Positions 54,245 through 64,000 of a stretch of DNA of 64,000 bases are shown piece by piece. The notes beneath the pieces were generated by a model. That model saw only the letters and a program-made list of their open reading frames with translations, did no database searches and was not told the DNA's origin. Where the stretch lies: contig NZ_JANQAJ010000009.1 of NCBI RefSeq assembly GCF_024707105.1, positions 372,001 to 436,000 on the forward strand, written 5' to 3'. Each line of letters begins with the position of its first letter. The first letter of the stretch is position 1. Origin of the DNA: Devosia ginsengisoli (GTDB lineage: Bacteria; Pseudomonadota; Alphaproteobacteria; Rhizobiales; Devosiaceae). A program made the position numbers and the translations under genes.

Positions 54245-56014
54245 TCAACCCGTCGGTTGCGCGGCGCGGGATGGCTTGGCAGCATCGGGCGGATCGAAGA
54301 TCATGACGCGATTGCGCCCCTCACCTTTGGCCATGTAGAGCGCCGCATCGGCCATTTCGGTGACGGTCTCGATACTGTCGCCTGGCTCGACCAGGCTGGC
54401 GCCGACGCTGACGGTCACCGCGGCCGAACGGCCATCGGGCAGTGCCACCGGCCGATCGCTGATAGCGGCCATGACCCCGAAAGCATTGGCCCGCAACAAC
54501 TGCGGCGCGCTGTCATGCAGCAACACGATGAATTCGTCGCCGCCCCAGCGGGCGCAGACATGCCCCTCGCCGACGCAGGCGACAATGCGACGGGAGATTT
54601 CCGTGATCACCGCATCGCCCGCGGCATGACCGAACGTATCGTTGATGGTCTTGAAGCGGTCGATATCGATCAGCAGCAGGCCATGCCGCCGCCCCGTCGC
54701 GGCCTCAAAGGCGGTGACGAAGCCGCGCCGGTTGGCGATGCCGGTCTGCGCATCGCGCGAGGCCAGGGTTTCGAGCGCCTCGGTGCGCGCCCGCACCCGT
54801 GCTTCGAGCAGCCGCGTATTGTCGCTCACCGCCACGGCCATTTCGGTAAAGGCCGTCGACAGCCGCCCCACCTCGTCCTGCCGGTCATCGGCCATTGCCA
54901 GCGCCGGGCCATATTCGCCCCGCCGCGCGCTATGAACCACCTCTTCGAGCCGCTTTAGCCGGTACAGCACGGCCCGCTTGAACACCAGCACCATGATGGC
55001 CGCCACCAGCCCCATCACACCAGCCAGCAGCAGCCCGATGGGCAGGAAGAGCCTTTTGTCGATGATGGCGTCGATATCCATCAGCGTGACATTGAACCAG
55101 CCGAGCTTGTCGAGATAGCCGATGCCGACCAGCGTCTGCTTGCCGCCTATGCTCATGAAGCGCGACAGGGCCACCGCCTCGCCGCCGGCCACCTGATCCA
55201 TCAATTCGCGTAAGGCCCCTTCGTCTTCCGGCTTGTCCAGCAGCGAGAACACCGTGCGCTTGGCGCTCATTTCCGCGGTGAGGCTGCGCAGGTCCACCAT
55301 GTCCTGGTCACGATGCGCCTGCACCGCGCCCTGCCGGTCGACGAACATCGAAGTCACCCCGACTTGGGGAATGTTGACCACTTCCTGGATGAAGCTGGTG
55401 AGATCGATCCCGGTGCCCAATATGCCCAGCACCCGCCGGCCCTCGCGGATGACGCAGTTCATCCACACCTTGGTGACGCGCAGATTGGTGTCGTTATCAA
55501 CATTGAGGTGGCAGCCCTCGCCCAGCGCCACGGTGGAATAATACCAGGCATCGCGCGGATTGTCGGCGCTGACCGTGTAACGAAACTGGTCGCCGGCATA
55601 GGAATTGGCGGCGTCGTTGAAATAGTAATTGCCCGAGGCGCCGATGGTGAAGAAATAGCTGTGATCGGCGAAGGACTGGCGGAAATGCTCGAGTTCGGCA
55701 ATGCCGCGGCGCTTGAGATCGGGATTGGCTTCGTCATTGGCCCAGTCGCGGATCGATTGCGACCCGGCCAGCGTCTCGGCCAGCGACACCTCGCGCATCA
55801 GCGCTTCGAGGCCCCGATAGCGATCGTAGAGAATCTGCTTTTCGGCAAACAATGTGCCGAGCTGCACGACGGTGGAGGCCACGATCCAGTTGAACGCCAT
55901 ATAGGCCGGCGCCGCCACCGCGGCAAAGCCGAGCAGCACCAGGATCAGCACGCGAATGCGCAGGCTGCTGGCAATGGTGTCTCGAAGCCCGCTGATTTGG
56001 CGCCTCGCTTGCAT
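54245..56014 (-). CDS. Membrane diguanylate cyclase with periplasmic sensor
   Basis: Protein of about 589 residues. One helix lies near the N-terminus (VLILVLLGFAAVAAPAYMAF), then a large double-Cache periplasmic domain, a second helix (LPIGLLLAGVMGLVAAIMVLVF), a HAMP-like linker and a GGDEF domain. The active site reads RWGGDEF with LLIDIDRFKTINDTFGHAAGD. The RxxD inhibitory site is not seen, so product inhibition may be absent. A GTG at 56059 could give 15 more residues, but the ATG at 56014 has better spacing from GGGA. It makes c-di-GMP in response to an external ligand. Confidence 0.92.
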   Translation of the reverse strand: MQARRQISGLRDTIASSLRIRVLILVLLGFAAVAAPAYMAFNWIVASTVVQLGTLFAEKQILYDRYRGLEALMREVSLAETLAGSQSIRDWANDEANPDLKRRGIAELEHFRQSFADHSYFFTIGASGNYYFNDAANSYAGDQFRYTVSADNPRDAWYYSTVALGEGCHLNVDNDTNLRVTKVWMNCVIREGRRVLGILGTGIDLTSFIQEVVNIPQVGVTSMFVDRQGAVQAHRDQDMVDLRSLTAEMSAKRTVFSLLDKPEDEGALRELMDQVAGGEAVALSRFMSIGGKQTLVGIGYLDKLGWFNVTLMDIDAIIDKRLFLPIGLLLAGVMGLVAAIMVLVFKRAVLYRLKRLEEVVHSARRGEYGPALAMADDRQDEVGRLSTAFTEMAVAVSDNTRLLEARVRARTEALETLASRDAQTGIANRRGFVTAFEAATGRRHGLLLIDIDRFKTINDTFGHAAGDAVITEISRRIVACVGEGHVCARWGGDEFIVLLHDSAPQLLRANAFGVMAAISDRPVALPDGRSAAVTVSVGASLVEPGDSIETVTEMADAALYMAKGEGRNRVMIFDPPDAAKPSRAAQPTG

Positions 56015-56145
56015 CAGGATCAGTCCCTTGGGAGACTGTTCCACACTGTTAGCCCGCACCCCTCTAGAGTTCGTTAAGAAAGTGCTGCCACTGCCCGGAT
56101 GAACCCGGGGCCGGGTCTATACGTTGGTCGAAAGAGGAGATCGGC

Positions 56146-56592
56146 ATGACCAAGCTCGAAACCAAGATTCGCGCCCTGTTCGACGCCTATGCCAAACGCA
56201 GCGACGACGCCCTGCAGGACCCGCCCCTGGAGGACGTCAACGGCATCGTCAACGCCTTCGCCCCCTTCTTCGTCGAATCGAGCCCAAGGGGCGTCATCGG
56301 CGGGGCCAACGACAACAGCTTCCGCGAAATGATCCCCAAGGGCTTCGCCCGCTACCGCGCGGTGGGCGGCAAGCATATGACGATCAAGGGGCTGAAGATC
56401 ATCGAGCTCGACCATTGCCACGCGGTCGCCGATATCGACTGGGATTTCGCCTATACCAACAAGGCCGGCCAGAGCGGCCACGTGACCTTCACCAATTTCT
56501 ACTTCGTCACCATAGCCGACGGCACGCCCAGGATTTTCGGCTATGTCACCCCCGACGAGCAGCAGGCGATGCAGGATCACGGGCTCGTTTAG
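56146..56592 (+). CDS. NTF2/SnoaL-like protein
   Basis: Protein of 148 residues with a cone-shaped NTF2-like fold suggested by an N-terminal helix (LETKIRALFDAYAKRSDDAL), a turn at GANDNSFREMIPKGFARYRA, and long strands VADIDWDFAYTNKAGQSGHV and FTNFYFVTIADGTPRIFGYV. Function unknown. Good AGGAG site. Overlaps the convergent hydrolase gene by four bases. Confidence 0.78.
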   Translation: MTKLETKIRALFDAYAKRSDDALQDPPLEDVNGIVNAFAPFFVESSPRGVIGGANDNSFREMIPKGFARYRAVGGKHMTIKGLKIIELDHCHAVADIDWDFAYTNKAGQSGHVTFTNFYFVTIADGTPRIFGYVTPDEQQAMQDHGLV

Positions 56593-57206
56593 GCGCGGAT
56601 TACCGCCAGCCCGCTGAGGAAAGCCTGCGTCTCGCGCAGTTCCTCTTGCCGCAATTCATGCCCGCCCGGATGCCAGAACAGTTTCGTTTCGGCCCCCTGC
56701 CCGGCAAAATAGTCGCTCAACCCCTGCGTCATCGCCGCCGGGGCCATCGGGTCGCGCTGGCCCGCCGTGATCAGCACGCGCTTGCCGGCAAAATCCACCT
56801 TGGGCGGGCTGAACGGGATCAGCGGATGCATCAGCACGCTGGCATCGAACAGGCCGGGCGCCGCGAACTGCACGGCCGCCAGGATATTGGCGCCATTGGA
56901 ATAGCCCAGCCCCACCACCTGCGCCGCATTGCCCTCGGCCTTGCGCGCCTCGACAAAGGCCACCATCTGCGCGACGCGCAAAGCCAGATCGTCCATGTCA
57001 TAGACGCCCTCGCCGGTGCGCCGGAAATAGCGCAACGCCCCGCCCTCGCTGACATCGCCGCGCGGTGCGACCACCCGGGCGCCGGGCAGCAATTGTCCCG
57101 CCAGGTCGAAAAACTGGTTCTCGTCGCCCCCGGTGCCGTGGAACACCAGGAACAGCGGCGCCTGCGTCGTGGCGCCCTTGCCTTCGCGATAGTGATAGTC
57201 GGCCAT
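56589..57206 (-). CDS. Alpha/beta hydrolase, YpfH-like carboxylesterase
   Basis: Protein of 205 residues. Oxyanion region LFLVFHGTGGDENQFFDLAG, nucleophile elbow GLGYSNGANILA, acid in GQRDPMAP and catalytic His in FWHPGGHELRQEE. Same family as carboxylesterase/phospholipase YpfH. Start behind GAGGAGTTCCGGCC. Confidence 0.9.
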   Translation of the reverse strand: MADYHYREGKGATTQAPLFLVFHGTGGDENQFFDLAGQLLPGARVVAPRGDVSEGGALRYFRRTGEGVYDMDDLALRVAQMVAFVEARKAEGNAAQVVGLGYSNGANILAAVQFAAPGLFDASVLMHPLIPFSPPKVDFAGKRVLITAGQRDPMAPAAMTQGLSDYFAGQGAETKLFWHPGGHELRQEELRETQAFLSGLAVIRA

Positions 57207-57357
57207 GGCCGGAACTCCTCAAATGCCGTTGGCTTCCATATCGGCCGCCGGCCCGATCGGCGCAACCGCCGGACCCGCCACGCACTGTTGCCGTATGCGA
57301 AACAATAAGCCCCGGCAGCCGATTGCTGGCCGGCCGCTTTCATTGCACAATGGGTCC

Positions 57358-58752
<1,395 letters not shown>

Positions 58753-58935
58753 GGAACGGGCAGCGTCCACTGTATGAGCTGAGATGGCCACAAATTCGTT
58801 GCTTTGCGACGATACCTGCCCCACGATCCAACTTGATTGTCTGCAGGACTCGACCTACAGGGACCTTGCCGACCTGGCGCCTCGGCAAGGCCTGATTACC
58901 GGCAGCATATTGCGACAAGCCATTGAGAACGCTCG

Positions 58936-59736
58936 ATGCCAAATAACAGAACTGTGCTGAATGGCGATTTTCTCGAGATCGTTCTTATCCTCGCCAAAAG
59001 CTGGAAGCTGATTGTTTTTGGCCCGCTGCTCTGCATGGCTGCAACCGCTGCGCTTATCTACGCCCAACCACGGCCAGTCCCAACCGCATCTGCAAAGGTG
59101 ATGGCCGAACCGCAGGCGATTGCCCATCTTGCCGAACCAGCCGGAATCCGGAACCTGCTCACGACAGACGCTAATGTCGAGCCGGACGCGGCGGACATCG
59201 CTGACGCGGCCGCGCTCAGGATTATCCCCGAGCCGGAGCAGATCTATAGACTTGAACTGCAGAATGCCGACCCCGAGCGGGCGGTCGGCTTACTCAGCGC
59301 GTTGGTGGATGGATTGGTTCGCGAAGCCGCCATGGCGCCGGATGACAATCGCAGCAAGCGCGACATCATTCTGGAAAAACTGGAAATCGCCCTGGCGACG
59401 GTCGACAGGAGTGGTGCTGAAAATGACCCTGTTATCCGGGCTCTCGTAGATGCGTTCAGTTACATCCTGACAGAGCCTTCCACCACCAAGGCGGAGACTT
59501 CCGTTCCGATCGGCGCAGCAGTGGTTACCGAGGCGCCCCAAGTCCCCAGGCCTCCCGGCACAAGATCCCATATCCTGATCACGCTTTTTGTCGGATGTGC
59601 CAGCGCCGCAGCATTCATCACGCTGGCTCTTTTCTGGTCCTGGATGGCGACAATCGCCACAAGGCCGGAGAATACGGAAAAACTGCGCGCCATTCGTGCC
59701 GCCCTGCCCGGATTTCGGGGACCGCGCGGAAGTTAG
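58936..59736 (+). CDS. Wzz-like chain-length/polysaccharide co-polymerase protein
   Basis: Protein of 266 residues with membrane helices near residues 23-43 (WKLIVFGPLLCMAATAALIY) and near the C-terminus (ITLFVGCASAAAFITLALFW), and a periplasmic part between. The N-terminal DFLEIVLILAKSWKLIVFGP resembles Wzz/GumC proteins, but the periplasmic domain is short. It probably controls the length of the polysaccharide made by the following genes. Confidence 0.72.
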   Translation: MPNNRTVLNGDFLEIVLILAKSWKLIVFGPLLCMAATAALIYAQPRPVPTASAKVMAEPQAIAHLAEPAGIRNLLTTDANVEPDAADIADAAALRIIPEPEQIYRLELQNADPERAVGLLSALVDGLVREAAMAPDDNRSKRDIILEKLEIALATVDRSGAENDPVIRALVDAFSYILTEPSTTKAETSVPIGAAVVTEAPQVPRPPGTRSHILITLFVGCASAAAFITLALFWSWMATIATRPENTEKLRAIRAALPGFRGPRGS

Positions 59737-59818
59737 ACGCCCATCAAGCATCGAAGACTGATATGGCTTCGCCCAACCTGGCGGACAATTTCTCCAGCAA
59801 GCCTCGAAGGACTGAATC

Positions 59819-61096
<1,278 letters not shown>

Positions 61097-61097
61097 C

Positions 61098-62132
61098 ATG
61101 AGCACCGCCCAGAAAACCCTGGTCACCGGCAATGCGGGCTTCATCGGCTTCCATTTGGCAAAACGCCTGCTGGAGCGCGGTGACGATGTCGTCGGCATCG
61201 ATGTCGTCAATGATTACTATGATCCGGGCATCAAGCGCAGGCGCCTGCAGATGCTGGAGGACACAGCCAGGCAGACCGGTGCCAGCTATACCTTCATTGA
61301 AGCGAACCTGGCCGAGGCCGATACCGTCAGGTCATGTTTTCAGCAGCATCGCTTTGCCAGGGTGGTGCATCTGGCTGCCCAGGCGGGTGTTCGCTATAGC
61401 CTCGTCAATCCGCAGGCCTATATCGACAGCAATATTACCGCCTTTACCAATGTCCTTGAGGCGTGCCGACACAACGCGGTGCCTCATTTCACCTATGCCA
61501 GCACGAGCAGCGTCTATGGGGCCAATACCAATATGCCCTTCTCGGAGCATAGGGGCGTGGATCATCCCCTGCAATTTTACGCGGCCACCAAGCGGGCCAA
61601 CGAACTGATGGCCCATAGCTACAGCCATCTGTTCAACCTGCCGACGACCGGGCTGCGTTTCTTCACCGTATACGGACCATGGGGCCGGCCGGACATGGCG
61701 CTTTTCCTGTTTGCCAGGAACATCATCGAGGGAAAGCCGATCGACGTATTCAACTACGGCAACCACACGCGCGATTTCACCTATGTCGACGATATTGTCG
61801 AGGGCATCATCCGCGCCAGCGATCAGATCGCAGCACCCGATCCGGATTGGAACGCGGCCGACCCCGACCCGGCAACGAGCTATGCGCCGTTCCGCATATT
61901 CAACATCGGCAACAGCGATCCCACGCCATTGTCGGAGTATATCTCGGCGCTCGAGCGTTCACTGGGCCTAAAGGCGGTGCGCAACCTGCTCCCGCTTCAG
62001 CCCGGCGACGTCCCCGACACCTATTCGGACACCAGCAGCCTTCAGAATGCCGTCGACTACAAGCCCGCCACATCGGTGGAGGTGGGCGTCGCCCGTTTCG
62101 TGAGCTGGTTCCGCGAGTTCTACAGCGTATGA
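61098..62132 (+). CDS. UDP-sugar 4-epimerase, UDP-glucuronate epimerase type
   Basis: Extended short-chain dehydrogenase of 344 residues. NAD motif [40 protein letters not shown], Ser in [12 protein letters not shown], catalytic Tyr/Lys in [16 protein letters not shown]. The layout ([19 protein letters not shown]) is that of CapI/UDP-glucuronate 4-epimerases. Works in sequence with the preceding dehydrogenase. Its stop overlaps the ATG of the flippase gene. Confidence 0.92.
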   Translation: MSTAQKTLVTGNAGFIGFHLAKRLLERGDDVVGIDVVNDYYDPGIKRRRLQMLEDTARQTGASYTFIEANLAEADTVRSCFQQHRFARVVHLAAQAGVRYSLVNPQAYIDSNITAFTNVLEACRHNAVPHFTYASTSSVYGANTNMPFSEHRGVDHPLQFYAATKRANELMAHSYSHLFNLPTTGLRFFTVYGPWGRPDMALFLFARNIIEGKPIDVFNYGNHTRDFTYVDDIVEGIIRASDQIAAPDPDWNAADPDPATSYAPFRIFNIGNSDPTPLSEYISALERSLGLKAVRNLLPLQPGDVPDTYSDTSSLQNAVDYKPATSVEVGVARFVSWFREFYSV

Positions 62133-63877
62133 AATCCTTGCGACAAATACTCGATCTGCTTGGCCCTGAACGCCGTCGTCCCCTGGCGGCGATGCTGTTT
62201 TTCATGCTTATCGGGATGTTGCTTGAAACCGCAGGCATCGGCCTCTTCATCCCGGCGCTTGCCCTGATGACCGAACCCGACGTGGGGTCAAAATACCCCG
62301 CGCTCCAGCCGTTCCTTGACTATGTCGGAGAACCGACCCCGATCGTGCTCATCACCTGGGGCCTGTCGCTGCTCATCGCGGTATACATCTTCAAGAACCT
62401 CTATCTGGCCTTCCTCGCCTGGTGGCAGGCCAAGTTCGTTTTTGATGTGCAGGCGGATCTGTCCCGCAAGCTTTTCGCCGGCTATCTCAACCAGCCCTAT
62501 ACCTTCCACCTCGCGCGGAACTCGGCGGAGCTCATTCGCAATGCGACGGGCGAGGTCATGCAGTTCACGGTCCGAACGCTGCTGCCGATGATGACCCTTG
62601 CGACCGAAGGCCTGGTGCTTGTGGGCGTATCGTTGCTCCTGCTCCTGGTCGAGCCACTGGGCGCCCTCGTCGTCATCCTGGTGCTCGGCGGGTCCGGGGC
62701 GGTCTTCTACCTCGCATTTCGCTCGCGCCTCATATCCTGGGGACAGGAACGTCTGTACCATGACGGCCAGCGCATCCAGCACCTGCAGCAAGGCCTTGGT
62801 GGCGCCAAGGACGTCATCCTGCTCGGGCGCGAAGATGAATTCCTGAGAAGCTACGACGTGCACAATGTCCAGGTGGCTCGCTATGGCCATATGGAACATG
62901 TGCTGCAATCAGTGCCGAGACTGTTCCTGGAATCCCTGGCCGTCACGGGAATTGCCGTGCTCATCCTGACCATGCTGGCGCAGGGACGCTCCATCGAATC
63001 GCTCATTCCGACGGTTGGGCTGTTCGGCGCCGCCGCTTTTCGCGTAATGCCCATTGCCAACCGGGTGCTTGGCAGCATCCAGCGTTTGAGGTTTTCTCTG
63101 CCGGTGGTCGCCGTTCTGCATCGTGAAATGTCGGAACTCCAACCCTCCACCAGGGCAGCGAAAGCCATAGCCAACCCCATCGAGTCCGACCTGACCGTGA
63201 AGGATATCAGCTACACCTATACCGGCGCCGCGCGCACCGCCGTACACGATATCAATCTGACCATCAGGAAGGGAACCTCGGTGGGCCTGGTGGGCGAAAG
63301 CGGCTCCGGCAAGAGCACGCTGGTCGACATCATGCTCGGCCTGCTCTCCCCGACCGAGGGACAGGTTTTGCTCGACGGCAAGGACATCCGCGAGAACCTG
63401 CGCGGCTGGCAGAACCAGATTGGCTATGTGGCCCAATCAATCTACCTTACCGACGATACGCTGCGCCGGAACATTGCCTTCGGGCTGGCCGACGAGGATA
63501 TCGACGAAGCCGCTATCGACCGGGCCCTGGCGGCCGCTCAGTTGCAGGACTTCGTCGCCGGACTGCCGGAGGGCAAGCAGACGATCTTTGGCGAGCGCGG
63601 TGTCCGTCTTTCCGGCGGTCAGCTGCAGAGAATAGGAATTGCCCGCGCCTTGTATCATGACCCCCATGTCCTGGTTCTGGACGAAGCGACGAGCGCACTG
63701 GATGCCGGCACCGAGCGTGGCGTCATGGAGGCCATCGAGGCGCTGCACGGCACCAAGACCATCATCATCATCGCCCACAGACTCAGCACTGTGGAACATT
63801 GCGACGAGCTCATTCGCCTGGATCAGGGAAGAGTTGTAAGAAGAGGCACGTTTGCCGAAGTGACCCGGGCCAGCTGA
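62129..63877 (+). CDS. ABC-type glycolipid flippase, PglK/MsbA-like
   Basis: Half-transporter of 582 residues: a six-helix membrane domain (1-310) fused to an ATPase. [15 protein letters not shown] is Walker [21 protein letters not shown] the Q-loop, [20 protein letters not shown] the signature and [20 protein letters not shown]alker B. Similar to PglK, which flips lipid-linked oligosaccharides. Within a sugar-nucleotide cluster it probably exports the lipid-linked glycan unit. Confidence 0.92.
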   Translation: MKSLRQILDLLGPERRRPLAAMLFFMLIGMLLETAGIGLFIPALALMTEPDVGSKYPALQPFLDYVGEPTPIVLITWGLSLLIAVYIFKNLYLAFLAWWQAKFVFDVQADLSRKLFAGYLNQPYTFHLARNSAELIRNATGEVMQFTVRTLLPMMTLATEGLVLVGVSLLLLLVEPLGALVVILVLGGSGAVFYLAFRSRLISWGQERLYHDGQRIQHLQQGLGGAKDVILLGREDEFLRSYDVHNVQVARYGHMEHVLQSVPRLFLESLAVTGIAVLILTMLAQGRSIESLIPTVGLFGAAAFRVMPIANRVLGSIQRLRFSLPVVAVLHREMSELQPSTRAAKAIANPIESDLTVKDISYTYTGAARTAVHDINLTIRKGTSVGLVGESGSGKSTLVDIMLGLLSPTEGQVLLDGKDIRENLRGWQNQIGYVAQSIYLTDDTLRRNIAFGLADEDIDEAAIDRALAAAQLQDFVAGLPEGKQTIFGERGVRLSGGQLQRIGIARALYHDPHVLVLDEATSALDAGTERGVMEAIEALHGTKTIIIIAHRLSTVEHCDELIRLDQGRVVRRGTFAEVTRAS

Positions 63878-63900
63878 GACCGCGCAAGGAAATAGCAGAT

Positions 63901-64000
63901 ATGTTTGACGACAAGACCGTTTTGATCACGGGCGGCACCGGCTCCTTCGGCAAGAAATATACCCAGACGATACTGAGCCGGTACAAGCCCAAAAAGCTGA
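63901..64000 (+). CDS. pseB: UDP-N-acetylglucosamine 4,6-dehydratase, PseB type (3' end outside window)
   Basis: Only the first 33 codons are present: MFDDKTVLITGGTGSFGKKY, then TQTILSRYKPKKL. The glycine motif followed by FGKKY is characteristic of PseB/FlaA1, which starts pseudaminic acid synthesis, used for flagellin or surface glycans. It follows the flippase gene by 23 bases. Confidence 0.85.
   Translation, partial: MFDDKTVLITGGTGSFGKKYTQTILSRYKPKKL

Overview
The window is high-GC alphaproteobacterial DNA. Tat-signal solute-binding proteins, a DUF982 protein, FCD-type GntR regulators and REP-like CCCTCTCCC/GGGAGAGGG hairpins point to the Hyphomicrobiales, most plausibly Devosia or a relative; this is an inference from gene content only. 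No rRNA, tRNA or CRISPR array was seen.

Layout. 1-6.6 kb: a TRAP transporter (large permease and convergent solute-binding protein), a Cache-domain NarL-type two-component system, and a secreted-protein/ECF sigma/anti-sigma set. 6.6-14.6 kb: a catabolic block (hydroxyacid dehydrogenase, SMP-30 lactonase, UxaA-type dehydratase, FCD regulator, FucU mutarotase, FAH hydrolase) that reads like a non-phosphorylating L-fucose-type pathway. The palindrome CTAACATGTTAG occurs three times, each time beside a gene of this block. 14.7-25.4 kb: a LysR regulator divergent from an operon with two paralogous isochorismatase-family hydrolases around an oligopeptide-type ABC transporter and a permease. 25.4-27.7 kb: an accessory scar with small Hyphomicrobiales genes and gene remnants. 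27.7-36.8 kb: a seven-gene sugar ABC/SDR/GlcG/FadR operon divergent from an enolase-superfamily dehydratase and a GMC oxidoreductase.

37-49.6 kb is accessory. It holds small stress genes (SodC, CsbD) and a probable integrated element with a tyrosine recombinase, an unknown protein, an array of 11-bp direct repeats and a three-gene set containing a ParA-like ATPase. It also holds decayed GNAT, flavoprotein and phosphatase genes and a compact operon encoding a soluble FtsH-like AAA+/zinc protease. 49.6-58.8 kb is mostly housekeeping and single genes (TetR, VOC, RidA, DedA, diguanylate cyclase, serine dehydratase). 58.9-64 kb opens a surface-glycan cluster (Wzz-like, UDP-sugar dehydrogenase, UDP-sugar epimerase, PglK-like flippase, PseB start).

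Five otherwise recognisable genes are broken by a single reading-frame change (ABC ATPase at 20.25 kb, dehydratase at 34.4 kb, recombinase at 39.4 kb, phosphatase at 43.75 kb, monooxygenase at 48.9 kb). Two of these breaks lie in runs of five G, so some may be sequencing errors rather than decay.
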